Shown piece by piece: positions 1 to 10,732 of a DNA stretch of 64,000 bases (positions are counted from its first letter, which is position 1; every line of letters starts with the position of its first letter). The position numbers and the translations under genes are program-made. The notes beneath the pieces are model-generated. The model was given only the letters and a program-made list of their open reading frames with translations, had not been told where the DNA came from and made no database searches. The stretch comes from Isochrysis galbana (Eukaryota; Haptophyta; Isochrysidales; Isochrysidaceae), in contig CM030931.1 of NCBI GenBank assembly GCA_018136815.1, forward strand, positions 10,613,072 to 10,677,071, in the 5' to 3' direction.

Positions 1-24
1 AGAATATCGTGCTTGCTTTGTTGT

Positions 25-3000
25 TTACGACGCACTCGTGCGAAAATGCCCAAACGCATCGACCCACCCTCCAAAGTTGGTCCGCTCATCCTCATGTAAA
101 CTACCCGTGCTCTGCACATGAGGAGCTTGAAGAGGAGGCCAAATACCCGCAAGGCCATCACCATCTGCGGCGCAGGCCTGTAGGTTCTCTTCCACGCAAC
201 GAATGAGCTTCAACTCATACAACGGCGGAGCTGACCGACGGGCACTGGGCTCCGACTCTGGAGGCATGTGCTGCAACTGAAAATGTGGTAGGAGACGCAA
301 CAGACCTTCGGGAGCAAAATGCCAGCAAAGGTTCCAAAACAGAGAGGGGAAAAGATTGCGACATCTCCGCCAACCCTCGGCCAGAGCGCGCTGCCCATAC
401 TGTGCGTTTGCATCCTGCGTTATCATGGCGATCTCTTGCAACAGCATTTCTGGGCTGAGGAAAGGACATGAGAGCTCACCGCCTCTAAGATCCCCCGTCT
501 CGCGCGTCCCATCTTTAAATGCCCGAGGACGACTAGTTGTCGCAGCTTCATCGCTCAGATCTAGCGCCATGGCTCCAGTAGCCGGCTCTCTGGCGCTGGC
601 GATGGGGCTGTCACCGAGTCGGATAATAAGCAGAGGTTGCCATGGCGCACTGCAACGGACACATTTGCTTGCGTATCTAAAGTCGGCCTCCTCGCCCGCG
701 AGGTGCCAACCTTCGATGGCTTCGCGGGGCCCCAGCTCCGCGCCGCAGCCGCAACCATTGCCATCGGCTACCACTCTTAGACAGATCGTTTTACCAATCT
801 CGACGCCGGCTGCGGCCAAGCGCTCTTCCAAGCCACTCGGCGATGGCATGTCGTTCGATAACGACGAGTGGCGCATGGGCTGCATGCGAGGTGTTGGGGG
901 CGCCGAAAACCCGTAGCTGCGAGGGGAGTCATAATAAGAGCTACGCGAAATCCCTTGGCCTGAAGAAGAGAGCGTCTGCGACGAGGCATCGCTCGACCTG
1001 CAGCGCGGTGATAGAGCGCCCTCCATAAGGAGAGCATGCTGGAACCACCCCAAAGTAAGTGCGTCGGGCTTGCATCCTGTTTCTTGAAGTTGTTCAAATA
1101 CAACGCGAGCGTGTGCAGCAAGATTGGCACGTATGCATGCCTGCAGGAGCGCATGATGCGCTACCTGCGGGGGCAGCACGCCAAGTTGATGAAAACCACG
1201 CAAGCTGCTGATGGCACCATCTACAGCGTCAGATGGTGACAGTTGCCGCTCGATGGACATCGAGAAGACAATGCAGAAGGCGGCGTGCAATTCTCCAACA
1301 GTGCGACGTGCCCACTCCAAGGGTCTTAAGGGCGGGCGCGACAAACTCGCCGAACGCAAGACGTACGGGGCAAGTGGTCCCTTTCCCAATTGGAACCACT
1401 TTCGGCTCGATGCTGACAATTGGCGCAACTGGCGCTCTCGTGCTGCCTCCGCAGCTGCAGCCGCGATGGCGGCAACGGTCGTTGGCCTCAAGGGCGTCGC
1501 CGGATCTGATTGCCCCCGGCCCTTGTGACAGTGCTTCGACGGCGACATGTCAGGAGCCCGGGCATGGATATCGCCAGGCGCTGATGCAGACGTGATTGGG
1601 GCTTTCGAGGCCGACGTAGCGGGTACACCATCATTCGTTGTAGCCATGATGGCGGCCGCCTCTGCAGCTGCCAACTTCCTCTCGTCCGGGATCGCGATGC
1701 CACGTTGCACCCATGACCGCAACAATGACATAGGCATAGAGCTGGAGCGACGATGCACTGCTCGTTGCGTTGGCGTACCCATCGCGCCGGGTGGAGGCTT
1801 TGCTACCCGTGGGTGAGATTCGCTCGTTGGACTTGTATCGCGCGAGTGTCTCGGAAGAGGGCCTGTGCTATCCCACAAGCGCATCAACCCGCTATCGACC
1901 CGGGTTGGACCAGGCGGACGACTCGGTACCCGGGAGCTCGCTTCTCCGTCGCCATGCGTATAAGACGATGGGCCCTGCGCTTGAGTAGGAAAGCCGCCGA
2001 ACCCCTTCGTTGGAGACAGGGAACGTGTGATCGACATGGCTGAGCGGCCTGAAGTGGGCCGAGCCGCGCTCGTTGTTGACACGACGGTCTGAATAGGTGC
2101 GGCAGCGAAGTTGAATGGCAGTGTTGGGCGTGGAGTCGGTGTGAGATCTGGCTGGAGGCGTGGCCAACGGTCATATGGGCCAAAGACTTTGCCATGGCTC
2201 GCCGACTGTGGAGGTGGCACTTGGTACACTCGGCATCTAGTCAGCGCAACAGGAAGCGCGGGCAGGGCTACCGTCTCGGCGGACAATCCCGTGGCACATT
2301 GGTCGGCGAGATTGTCGAATAGAACGTACTCAGGAGCCCTCGAGGAGAAGGATGTGCGTTGCTCGACAAATCGCGTGAAGGCTTGAGTGTGCCGTAACTC
2401 AGCCAGCCATTCAGCCTCGACCGCGGAACGGGTGGTGAGAAGTGTCGGAATATCGATCAATTGGCTGAGATCCGACACAACTTTGCGCGTGTTTTGAACT
2501 ATCAGACAATCTTGATATCCGCGAAGTAGCAGTGCGAAAAACGACGCAAATGTGTGGCGCACGACGGCACGTTGGGCAGTAGAGATCGCCTTTGCGACTT
2601 TCACCTCTTCCGAATGTTGGTCCAATTGACGGATGGGGAAGGCGGCGTCGGGAGAACTGAGCTCCGCTGGTAGTGAGGCCGAGTCCGATATCTCAGCTGA
2701 GCTCGACCGGTGCACCGTGCCACGCTCGAAACGAACGGTCTCCAACGCGCCGAGGAGGAGGTGTGCATGGGGCAGTGTCGGAAGCATGAAGGACTGAGGT
2801 ACCCGCAAGCTACCGTCGTCGAGATGCGCAATGAAAGCGTCGTGAGGAAGGTGCGGAGGGAGCGCACGCGCAGCTGCCTCGTAAGTGGAGGTGTGCACCC
2901 CGACAATGAAAGGAACCGGGGACTGAAGCACTTCCACGAGCAATGCTGGTAGAAGGGGAATGTAGACGCCTTGCCAAGACAGCGGCCAGATTAACGCGAG

Positions 3001-5058
3001 GAGTGCGTTGGCTGCCCCTGAAAGCTGCGATAGGCGCGAAGAGACGAGAAGTATTTTGTGCTCCAATAGCGTCGCATTGAATAGTGTGAGCACTTGCTGC
3101 GGAGAGAGCGCATTCAGCAGCGGACCAAGTGGTACCGAAGCATCAGGTAGCTCACGCGAGAGCGCAGGTCTCTCGAAGGTCATCTGCTCTCCACCGATGC
3201 CGATCCTCACGGCGATGTTCCCTTGCGGGGGCATGGGTGCCTCCCAAAGCAACGAGGTGATGAGCGCTTCGAGCGGCACGTCGCTTGCAGTGAGTGAATG
3301 GCGGTAGACCATACAGAGCCACTTGCGCAACCCACTGCCAAATGGAGTTGACGAGAGCACACACAAACAGGTAGGCGCGTGGAGCTCGCTCCTGCTGGCG
3401 AGCGCCGCGCCGCGGGCGCCCCTCAGCGCACCGACGGCTCGAAAAGAGGGCGGAAGGTGCCTCGAGCGGCCCGTGTCGTGACGTGCTGAGGCGGCAGGTT
3501 CCCACCAAACATTCCGTCCAGCTCCAAAGGCATCCATCAAGTACTGTTGGGTGAGCTCCGGAGTTGCGTCCGGCACGGGATAGGACTGAGCAGTCTCTTG
3601 CCCAAAATGCCTCTCGCTGCAACTGACATGTGGGCCACAGTCTTCGGCACACATGCCGATAGGGACAATTCGATCTGAAATCTCAGAGATCTCCATCGAA
3701 TCTATTGGTAGCCGCAGTCCGGGTGGTCGCGGAGCAGGGAGAGCACCGCAATCGGCCTCATGGCTCTCAGACTTGCTGGGCTCCCTTGCAACATCCCAGA
3801 GCTGGGCGGGATGAGGTCCGGGCCGCCCTCCGGCTGACGTCTCCCTCGCATAAGTAGCCATGGCTTTCTGACCGGGCGTCGCACTTGCGCTGCTCGCAGT
3901 GGCCGATTCATCTGCGCAATTATGCTCATCACCATTGGACAGCCACTCACTCTGGATGGCAGCATCATCTAGGGATCTGCGTTCCGGCTCATCCATGTGC
4001 GCATCCTCGCACAGAAGCACCTCGCCTAGAAGCGGCTCCCAGACCGTTAAGCACACTCCGTACATGCGACGTCCGGTGGCGTCTGTGAGCGCAAACTCGT
4101 GAGCCGTGGGCCATGCGCCGCCCTCACGGAGGAGGATTCCATGGGGCAGGCAGAAGTGAGGCAACGCATGTGGGAGCTCGTCAACCCGCGCACCACTCAT
4201 CGAGGAACTTACACGGCAGCCTGCCCCTTCACCGGCACTAGATTGGCTCGCGCGGGCTCCTTCAACGTCCACAGTCGCATCAAGACCATCGTCCCTAGAT
4301 GACGCGTCCACCGTAGAGCCGGCTGTCGTGCATCGTCGGCCTTGCCGCGTCGCGCCGATCGGGCGATGAGCCGCAGCCATATGGTCGAGCAGCGCCGGCC
4401 GCAGCGGCGTGTTGAGCAGGCCCAGAGGCTGCGCTCGACGCACTGCCAAATAGACAGCTGGCCCTGCCGCACCATCTGTGAGCGAACACGGCACCAGCTC
4501 GAACTCGGGAGGCAGACAGACCTCATCCGCATGCCTGTCGGCGTACACTACGACGAGGTCGGTGCAGGGAACCGCCGTCTCAGCTGAGAGCAAGCGGCTC
4601 ATGCAAATAACAGCCTCGCGTCCACGCGTGCCTCCGGAGAAGCTCGCGTGCTCCCCGCTACCGCTCGCCCTGCAGACCGGCTCGAATCCCTCATCCGGCA
4701 GCTTTCCCCGCTCGGCGTATATCACCTTGAAGCCGGTGACTGGCGAGAGGGCAGTTCCCGCGCGAGCATGGCAGGCGTGGATGGGCTGGTGCTTGACGGC
4801 AAGCTGCAGCTGCATCGCTGGCGCCCCGCCGATCGTTGCCACAGAGCCGGAAGGAGGAGCAGAGCGTGTCGGGTTCCCCGCGGCTCTCACGGGACGGAAT
4901 CCCGCCGGTGTGGGCTCTCCCCTGGCGACGGCCACCACGTGCGTGATGACGTGCTGAGGAGGTGGCGGCTCGGCGCTGTTTCGTATCAGCTGCCCGCTTG
5001 CTAGACCGCACACCACGAAGTGAGCCGCGAGGCACTCGTCCGCCGCGCGGCCGGCCAT
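25..5058 (-). CDS. DENND4-like DENN-domain Rab guanine-nucleotide exchange factor
   Basis: A single open frame of 1677 residues from the ATG at 5058; an in-frame GTG two codons upstream is not needed. The N-terminus (HFVVCGL) matches the start of animal DENND4 proteins. Order of parts: MABP-type beta-prism about 35-208, uDENN about 298-345 (FCLPHG), cDENN about 560-725, dDENN about 825-920, a long Ser/Pro-rich linker, a pentatricopeptide-like pair of helices about 1285-1350, and a C-terminal Cys cluster about 1435-1480 (CGCG then CVRC) followed by a SLFWNLCWHF segment. This MABP-DENN-PPR-Cys order is that of DENND4/Crag, which activates Rab10-type GTPases on secretory membranes; that role is inferred by family. 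No intron is evident, unusual for a 5-kb gene. It is divergent from the PH-PDZ gene. Confidence 0.88.
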   Translation of the reverse strand: MAGRAADECLAAHFVVCGLASGQLIRNSAEPPPPQHVITHVVAVARGEPTPAGFRPVRAAGNPTRSAPPSGSVATIGGAPAMQLQLAVKHQPIHACHARAGTALSPVTGFKVIYAERGKLPDEGFEPVCRASGSGEHASFSGGTRGREAVICMSRLLSAETAVPCTDLVVVYADRHADEVCLPPEFELVPCSLTDGAAGPAVYLAVRRAQPLGLLNTPLRPALLDHMAAAHRPIGATRQGRRCTTAGSTVDASSRDDGLDATVDVEGARASQSSAGEGAGCRVSSSMSGARVDELPHALPHFCLPHGILLREGGAWPTAHEFALTDATGRRMYGVCLTVWEPLLGEVLLCEDAHMDEPERRSLDDAAIQSEWLSNGDEHNCADESATASSASATPGQKAMATYARETSAGGRPGPHPAQLWDVAREPSKSESHEADCGALPAPRPPGLRLPIDSMEISEISDRIVPIGMCAEDCGPHVSCSERHFGQETAQSYPVPDATPELTQQYLMDAFGAGRNVWWEPAASARHDTGRSRHLPPSFRAVGALRGARGAALASRSELHAPTCLCVLSSTPFGSGLRKWLCMVYRHSLTASDVPLEALITSLLWEAPMPPQGNIAVRIGIGGEQMTFERPALSRELPDASVPLGPLLNALSPQQVLTLFNATLLEHKILLVSSRLSQLSGAANALLALIWPLSWQGVYIPLLPALLVEVLQSPVPFIVGVHTSTYEAAARALPPHLPHDAFIAHLDDGSLRVPQSFMLPTLPHAHLLLGALETVRFERGTVHRSSSAEISDSASLPAELSSPDAAFPIRQLDQHSEEVKVAKAISTAQRAVVRHTFASFFALLLRGYQDCLIVQNTRKVVSDLSQLIDIPTLLTTRSAVEAEWLAELRHTQAFTRFVEQRTSFSSRAPEYVLFDNLADQCATGLSAETVALPALPVALTRCRVYQVPPPQSASHGKVFGPYDRWPRLQPDLTPTPRPTLPFNFAAAPIQTVVSTTSAARPTSGRSAMSITRSLSPTKGFGGFPTQAQGPSSYTHGDGEASSRVPSRPPGPTRVDSGLMRLWDSTGPLPRHSRDTSPTSESHPRVAKPPPGAMGTPTQRAVHRRSSSMPMSLLRSWVQRGIAIPDERKLAAAEAAAIMATTNDGVPATSASKAPITSASAPGDIHARAPDMSPSKHCHKGRGQSDPATPLRPTTVAAIAAAAAEAARERQLRQLSASSRKWFQLGKGPLAPYVLRSASLSRPPLRPLEWARRTVGELHAAFCIVFSMSIERQLSPSDAVDGAISSLRGFHQLGVLPPQVAHHALLQACIRANLAAHARVVFEQLQETGCKPDALTLGWFQHALLMEGALSPRCRSSDASSQTLSSSGQGISRSSYYDSPRSYGFSAPPTPRMQPMRHSSLSNDMPSPSGLEERLAAAGVEIGKTICLRVVADGNGCGCGAELGPREAIEGWHLAGEEADFRYASKCVRCSAPWQPLLIIRLGDSPIASAREPATGAMALDLSDEAATTSRPRAFKDGTRETGDLRGGELSCPFLSPEMLLQEIAMITQDANAQYGQRALAEGWRRCRNLFPSLFWNLCWHFAPEGLLRLLPHFQLQHMPPESEPSARRSAPPLYELKLIRCVEENLQACAADGDGLAGIWPPLQAPHVQSTGSLHEDERTNFGGWVDAFGHFRTSAS

Positions 5059-5630
5059 CGCCACCGTCCCCCTTCCCCCCCCCCTCCCCTCCCTCTCTCA
5101 GTCTCTCTGTTGCTCTCTTCCCTCCTATTTATAGACTGGTGTGGAGTGGGAGAGTCTTCAAGAGGTTCCTCATATCCTCTCTCCCTCTCCCCCCGCCCCT
5201 CTCATAGTTCCATTTATAGATTAGTAGGAGTATGCAGTTGGCAGTCTTCAAAGCGGTTCTTTATCTCAACATCCCCGAAAGACGTTTGAGATACTTTACT
5301 CGAGTACTCGTTCAAACGGGCAAAGCGGAGCCATTTTACAAAAGAAAAGGTACTTTGGGGACGAGAGAGAAACGGCGGCTGAGAGGGCTAGCACGCACAG
5401 ATAAGTGAGAGAGGGAGGAGAGGAAGAAGGGGAGGGGGGAGGGGAGGGGGGGGAAGAGAGAGGGGGAGAGAGAGCGGGATGAAGAGAGAGAAGAGAGAGG
5501 GAAGAGAGAGGAGAGAGAAGGGGGGGGGGAGAGAGAGAGAGAGGGAGGGAGGGAGAGATAGAGAGATCGGCTGGGAGAGAGAGCAGGCGACACGTGAGAG
5601 CGAGAGGGGGGAGGAGGGGGGGGGGGGGGG

Positions 5631-5670
<40 letters not shown>

Positions 5671-6240
5671 CAGGGACGCCACCCAGCGCAAGATCTCTTG
5701 TGCTGGCTCGATCACAGAAAGAATCGATCGGAAGCAGCAACGGACCGCTTCCCACGGAGGAAGAGAGCTCTCTAGAAAGAGAGATGATAGAGAGAAAGGG
5801 GGAGGGGGGGGGGGGGGGAGTTGAGGTGTCCCTTGATGAATCGGTGAGAGAGAGATCTCACGAGTAAAGTCATAGTGCGACGAGGCCAGCAGCATCGAGA
5901 ACACCGCACCGAGAGAGGGGGGGGGGACGGACACCATACATAATATTTGGGAATCCATGAATCCATTAAAATGCCCCTTGCGAAGGAGGATTGAAGACGG
6001 CGCAGCACAGGAACTCTCTCTCGTCGTGTGGGAACGTTACTATAATAACCACGTCCCCTACTGCTGTTTCCTTCCTCCTCCTCGCTCTCCGCACAGTTGG
6101 GACATCTGCGAGCGCCTCGGTCTTCTTCTCTCCTTCCCTCTCTCCCCCCCCCTCCCTTCCCCTTCTCTCCCCCTCCCCCCTCTCTCCCGCTTCGCTCCCC
6201 CCCCCTGCTCTCCAAGTCCCCACTCGCGCTCGTACACGGG
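5059..6240. other. Divergent promoter region with GA/CT microsatellites
   Basis: No convincing gene. The plus strand is CT-rich from 5070 to 5205, GA-rich from 5404 to 5665 with a pure G run and a (GA)n tract, GA-rich again at 5775-5925, and CT-rich from 6120 to 6200. It separates two divergent genes and probably holds both promoters. Reading frames here are poly-Arg/Glu or poly-Ser/Leu artefacts of the repeats. Confidence 0.7.
5126..5134 (-). promoter_or_regulatory. TATA-like box upstream of the DENND4-like gene
   Basis: On the minus strand the site reads CTATAAATA, about 70 bp upstream of the ATG. A second weaker copy (TATAAATGG) lies near 5211-5219. The position fits a core promoter, but no transcript evidence is available. 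Confidence 0.4.
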
Positions 6241-8104
6241 ATGGTGAGAGCCCACGCGGCCCAAGGCCACCCTGCTCTGCCTCGACCCAGCAGAACACCA
6301 GACCCCTCCCAAACGTTCTCTCCCCTCTCTCCCCTCCCCCTCTCCCCCCCCCTCCCGCTCCAACCTTCAGCCCTCACCTCCCTTACCCCCTTCCCTCCCC
6401 ACCTACGGGCAGACGCAGGGCACTCCTGCTCCACCGTACGTGCTGGAGCGCCTCAAGGCCGGTGCCTACTTCTACAAGCATGAGCGCAGCAAGCGGACAC
6501 GTAAGTGGGTGGTCCTCTCCAACGACCTCCACTCGCTCCGCTGGCGATCGGTTGGCCCCACCGAGAACGTGCGGCCTGGCGACGGTGCTGCGCTCTCGAG
6601 CACCGCCACGCCGCGCTCGATTGCGCGCAGCCTCTCCTTCTCCAAGTTCCAGTCAGTGGCATTCGCCGATGTCTCGCACCTTCTGTATGGGGCATTCACG
6701 GAGGTCTTCTCGAAGAAAAGCGAGGAGTCGCGTCAGGACGAGCGGCAGGCCTGCTTCTCGCTGATCATGAGAGACAATAAGACCATCGACTTTGCGGCCG
6801 AGGATGTCTCGACCATCCTCCCATGGCTCTATGGCATGCAGCAGCTAATCTCGTGGCTCTCTACCGCGCCCCAAACGCTTGAAAAATGGACGATGCCCAA
6901 GCTCCGCCTCCAAAAGCTGCGGCTCAAGGTGGCTGGCGAAAGCGAGAGGAGCGGGCGGGGACCATACAACATTGTGCTTGACGCCGTTGATAGGGTCATC
7001 GACGATAGAGAGCAAAACAATGACAAGCTTGCTCGGATGCACTCGGTGTGGCAAAAACGCAATGCTCACTTTACGTTCCAGACTGCTGTTGGGGAGATGC
7101 TTCGGATCAACAACCTGATCGAGGTGCTGAGCGCTCGAGAGCATCAGCTCAAAGACTCCGCAGATGAGCAGGCCATCGCGATTGAGAGAGCCTTGCAGCT
7201 GTGCTCAACGGACCAAGCGCCGCCGCGAACACTCAGCAATGACGGAATGGGCAGCCAGAAGCGGGTCCACCAATACATGCTCGAGCTGTGCGAATTTTCG
7301 GCGAGGCAAGAGCTCAGACTGCAGGCCATGAGCAGTGAGGTGCGCTAGCTGATATTAGTTTGCACTCAAGGATCGTCCGAGAAGCCGAAGTCGACCTCAA
7401 CGCTGAGTTCTTCCCTTCACCGCTATTCTGTACCGGCTCAGGTTCAAGAGAATCAAAGGCTTCTGGCGGATGCGGAGCAAATCAGCATCCAGAAGCGACG
7501 GCTGCAAGCTATCAACGCTCGGCTTCGCTCCTCATTGAGCCGAACACAGGAGGCTGCTCTCACCGACGAAGAAAAAGCATACATTGCCAAGGTTGAGTGC
7601 GACCTAGGTATTGTTCCATGCAGCAGTAAGAAAGCTGCAAGCATGCGCGAGGCGCAATTGCACAAGGACTCGGCCAACACCCGTCTCGGCATCATGTTCT
7701 ATCAGACCCTGCCTTCACAACTCGACGAGGCATCCGGAGATGACAGTATCACGCCGACGTCAGATGCCCGAGTCGTGATCCCAATCATCAAGGCCATAGA
7801 TCCGGCCGGCATCGCTGGTAGGTGTCCTGACCTTCTCGAAGGGGACGAGGTACTCCTAATCAATGGCCAACCTGCGATATCCAACGTTGTCGCGGTCAAG
7901 TTGCTTCGCGAGGCTGTGGGCCCTGTTGTACTCACCGTCCGGCCTACTTCGAAGTCACAGCTGCCGTCTCAGGCCTCCTCTCCACGAAGCGTTAGCGCCG
8001 TGCCACACTCGCAACCCGGCTCTAGACCAACGACAGGCTTGAAGCCCTTGAATGCGAAGCCTGGCTCACACTTCTCATCCGGTGTGACCCCGCAGCACAT
8101 GTAA
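6241..8104 (+). CDS. PH-domain plus PDZ-domain protein, spliced
   Basis: Two open segments join through a 36-nt intron (7335-7370). The 5' end is inferred: an ATG at 6241 is followed at once by GTGAGAG, and a pyrimidine tract ends in GGGCAG at 6412, so the second coding block would start at 6413 and give 552 residues. If this is wrong the frame is still open from 6248. Residues about 10-145 form a PH-like fold (start YFYKHERSKRTRKWVVLSND, end WLYGMQQLI). Helical, charged sequence follows. About residues 440-500 form a PDZ domain with the LLEGDEVLLINGQ core. PH domains bind phosphoinositides or proteins and PDZ domains bind C-termini, so a membrane scaffold is likely; the precise role is unknown. 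The stop is at 8102-8104. Confidence 0.75.
7335..7370 (+). other. 36-nt intron in the PH-PDZ gene
   Basis: The donor is GTGAGG and the acceptor ends CACTCAAG. Without removal the PH frame stops at 7346 (TAG). Removing exactly these 36 bases joins a phase-1 codon (A + GA, Arg) and carries the frame without a break through a charged stretch into the PDZ domain. A CTGAT branch-like motif lies inside. Confidence 0.75.
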
Positions 8105-9612
8105 ACCTATGTAAACCCTTTGGTAAACGATAATTCTAATATGGCGCCATGAGAGCCAAGAGATTCATCTTCGCGCTCAGGTGCCGGGCTCTTTCCATGT
8201 GGCACCCTCTATTACCATTACTACACCCAGGCGCCAGTCCGAATCGGATGTTTCATGCTTGGTCGCGGCGACCCCGATTTGTAAGCACGCTGTGCACAAA
8301 TCGATCAAAGGTGCGGTCATGGAAATGTTGGCACCCTAGGGTGGAGGGCGGTGGTACATTTACCTGTGCATTAATGTGCGTATGCGACAATAAACTTTAA
8401 AAGCTAAAAAAAATCTTAATAATCTCGCCGCGCGTGCGACCCTGCTCAGCATCTACGTAGCCTCGCCCGCTTCTCTTATCCCCCCTCTACCTGCCTTGCG
8501 GCGCGTCCCTTCGTGCACTACCTAGGGTCTGGGTGTGTGGGGCTTCTGACTTCCGATGGCAGGCGGCGTGGACCGATGGCCCCGGCGGCATGAGGCATGA
8601 TTCCCTCCTTCCTCCTGCGCCGTCGGGCTATCGGTTGGTCGGTTGGTTGTGTGGTTACCGCTCGGAAGCCGCGTCATAGATCGTGGGCTGGTGCATATCT
8701 GGGGGTAGAGGGTGGGTGGTTCGGTAGTGAGGAGCGGTTATATTGTGTTATTGTGTTGCCAAGCGATTCGCGATTCGTCCCGTTATGTTGAGTGCCTGTG
8801 CTATCAAAGTCAGGTTCGAGCTCATCACGAGGGCACCCTTGTCGTTGGTGTCAAAAGCCGGGACGCCTAAAAGCACCTTTTGTCACCTTTACCTTCAACA
8901 TCGCAGTGGAGTGGCCGAGCGGCTGCCACTGCCACAACGCATCACACGCTGCGGTACCCGTTGCTTATTCAGCGCACAGAATCCCTCAGGAAACAGAAGC
9001 CATTGGACTGCCAATGCAGGTCTGCTTGCGCGTGCCAATAGCCAATAGGTACGGCGGGCGAGGGGGTGGGGTCAGGGCGGTCACACCGGAGGGCTCATGA
9101 CGGATCGAGAGCATGACCACTGGCTCGGCGATGTGCGAGGTGCGAGGTGCGAGGAGCGGAAGGGGATCGATAGGCGGTAGGCGCGGTGGGAGCGGCGGAG
9201 AGTGATGGAATGGCGGGCTTGGACGTATGCAAACTATACAAACTAAAGACTAAAGACTAAAGCTAAAGCCCGCTAGCCGCTAGGCACTAACACTAACACT
9301 AACACTAGACACTAGGCACTAGCAGGCACAACACACAACACAATTGAACAACCGAAAGTGAAACCCCTTCATGAGAATAATAACGTAAACGTTTTGTTCA
9401 TTGTATGAAACAGACCAGAAACCAGAAACACATTCAACTACTAAAAAGTTTACTCAACTATACTTTTCTGCCACCCCTACTTATATCGCGACTCGTACCA
9501 TATACCATATACTGTACGACTACTATTAGTACTATTTTTGGATGGCAGAGGGAGGAGAGAGGCGGCGACGAGATCGAGGACAAGAGGATAGAGAGAGGAG
9601 GAGTTGACGTCG
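8105..9612. other. Intergenic, no gene seen
   Basis: An AATAAA hexamer at about 8389-8394 may end the PH-PDZ transcript. Around 9240-9330 there are short runs of the unit ACTAA / CACTAA. An A-box-like sequence near 8914 lacks a tRNA body. From about 9480 the sequence becomes AT-rich (TATA-like stretches near 9500), consistent with a promoter for the next gene. Confidence 0.5.
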
Positions 9613-10077
9613 ATGCGAGCTCTTCTGCTGCTGGCGGTGCTCTCCAGATGTATGCGTGCAGACGCGGCGTACCTGACGGTGGCCAGCCCAATCCTTCGCA
9701 TCCGTGGCGGGCTTGATGCCACATGGACGCCGAATGGCGAAGGACCGGCTCCATTCTCCACAAAGGCGCGCCAGCAGATGGGGATGGACCCCAGTGCAAT
9801 GGCTGGAGCTCCAGCTACAGGAGCAGGGGGTGGCTTGCAGATGGGTATAATCATGCTGGTGGTGATGTACCTGGCCAATAATTGGAAGGTCGCCCTCGCG
9901 TTCCAGTCATTTTTCAAGCAGCTGCTCACCCCAGTGTTGAAGTCCATGTCCGCTCGCAAAGAAGCTGGTGAGATGAAAGCGGCTGCTGCAGCCAAGCGGG
10001 CTGAGGCGGCTGCGCGTAAAGCTCGTCGTCAGGCGGCGGCAGCTAAGGCTAAATCGAAGGACGATGAGCTTGATTAG
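9613..10077 (+). CDS. Small protein with signal peptide and one membrane segment, unknown function
   Basis: Protein of 154 residues from the ATG at 9613; an in-frame TTG three codons upstream was not chosen. Residues 1-19 are a typical signal peptide (RALLLLAVLS, then ADAA). The next segment contains LRIRGG. A hydrophobic helix lies at about 80-95 (MGIIMLVVMYLANNW). The last 50 residues are Lys/Ala/Arg-rich and probably helical, ending KDDELD. In complex-plastid algae a signal peptide followed by a basic stretch can mean plastid import, but the ER or secretory membranes are equally possible. No family is recognised. Confidence 0.6.
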   Translation: MRALLLLAVLSRCMRADAAYLTVASPILRIRGGLDATWTPNGEGPAPFSTKARQQMGMDPSAMAGAPATGAGGGLQMGIIMLVVMYLANNWKVALAFQSFFKQLLTPVLKSMSARKEAGEMKAAAAAKRAEAAARKARRQAAAAKAKSKDDELD

Positions 10078-10732
10078 CGGCTTGCCCTCAGGCAGTGGAG
10101 ATCCAAATGTGTTGTGAGGCACAAAGTGAATTGTGTGGACTTTTCATCTCTTGCTCTTGCACAGTAATAGCATGCCTACTGCCGTTTAGCCACAGCCGCA
10201 GGCAATGTTTTGTCGGCAAAGCCGACTCGCATCATCGGTGCTGGCTCGAGAATCTAGTGCGGTGGCAAGGCTGGTAAAATGTCTAGGATTGACCCGCACT
10301 ATCTGTGCCAGCTCGAATCAAGCGCAGTGGCGTGCAAGTGCTAGGGCGGACAAACAGTGATTTATAACATGTGGGGGGGGCTGCATTTTTTGACCGTGCT
10401 CGCAAGCCCAAAAAGGCCTCCTGGGGGGCTCACCTGCTGCCACGAGAAATTCCCGAGGAAAATGCTGGCTTCCCCCCCCCCTCCCCCTCCCTCGCCCCCC
10501 ACCTCTGCGCCTCTGCGCACGCGTTGTGGCTCCAACAATAGAGAACTGGCAGTCGCGCCCCTAGTTGGGCTATCAGCCCGTAAGCTTACGGTGGTTTTGA
10601 GCTTACACTTACATCAGTACTTACATTAGTACTGATATCAGCTTACGCCCCTATCATAACTTCTAATATCGCTATTGCTATTATATAGTACTTAGTACTT
10701 ACTCATCGGGCTCGTCGATGACCATCTCTAGT
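10078..10732. other. Repeat-rich intergenic
   Basis: A diverged direct repeat of about 65 bp lies at 10207-10350 (units with GTGCTGGCTCGAGAAT and GTGCCAGCTCGAATC). At 10373-10399 a copy of the dispersed TTTTTTGACCGTG motif occurs in the opposite orientation to the copy at 18109. The rest is low-complexity. Confidence 0.45.

Noticed and set aside
5404..5935. Long open frames made of Arg-Glu or Ser-Leu repeats
   Set aside because: They are direct translations of GA/CT microsatellites, occur on both strands and lack any other protein-like sequence. The same applies at 20000-20500, 50400-50640 and 59060-59230.
8905..8985. A-box-like TGGCCGAGCGG that resembles the 5' part of a tRNA-Leu/Ser gene
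   Set aside because: No anticodon arm, no T-loop and no acceptor partner follow; the only B-box-like sequence (GGTTCGAGCTC) lies upstream at about 8813, in the wrong order.
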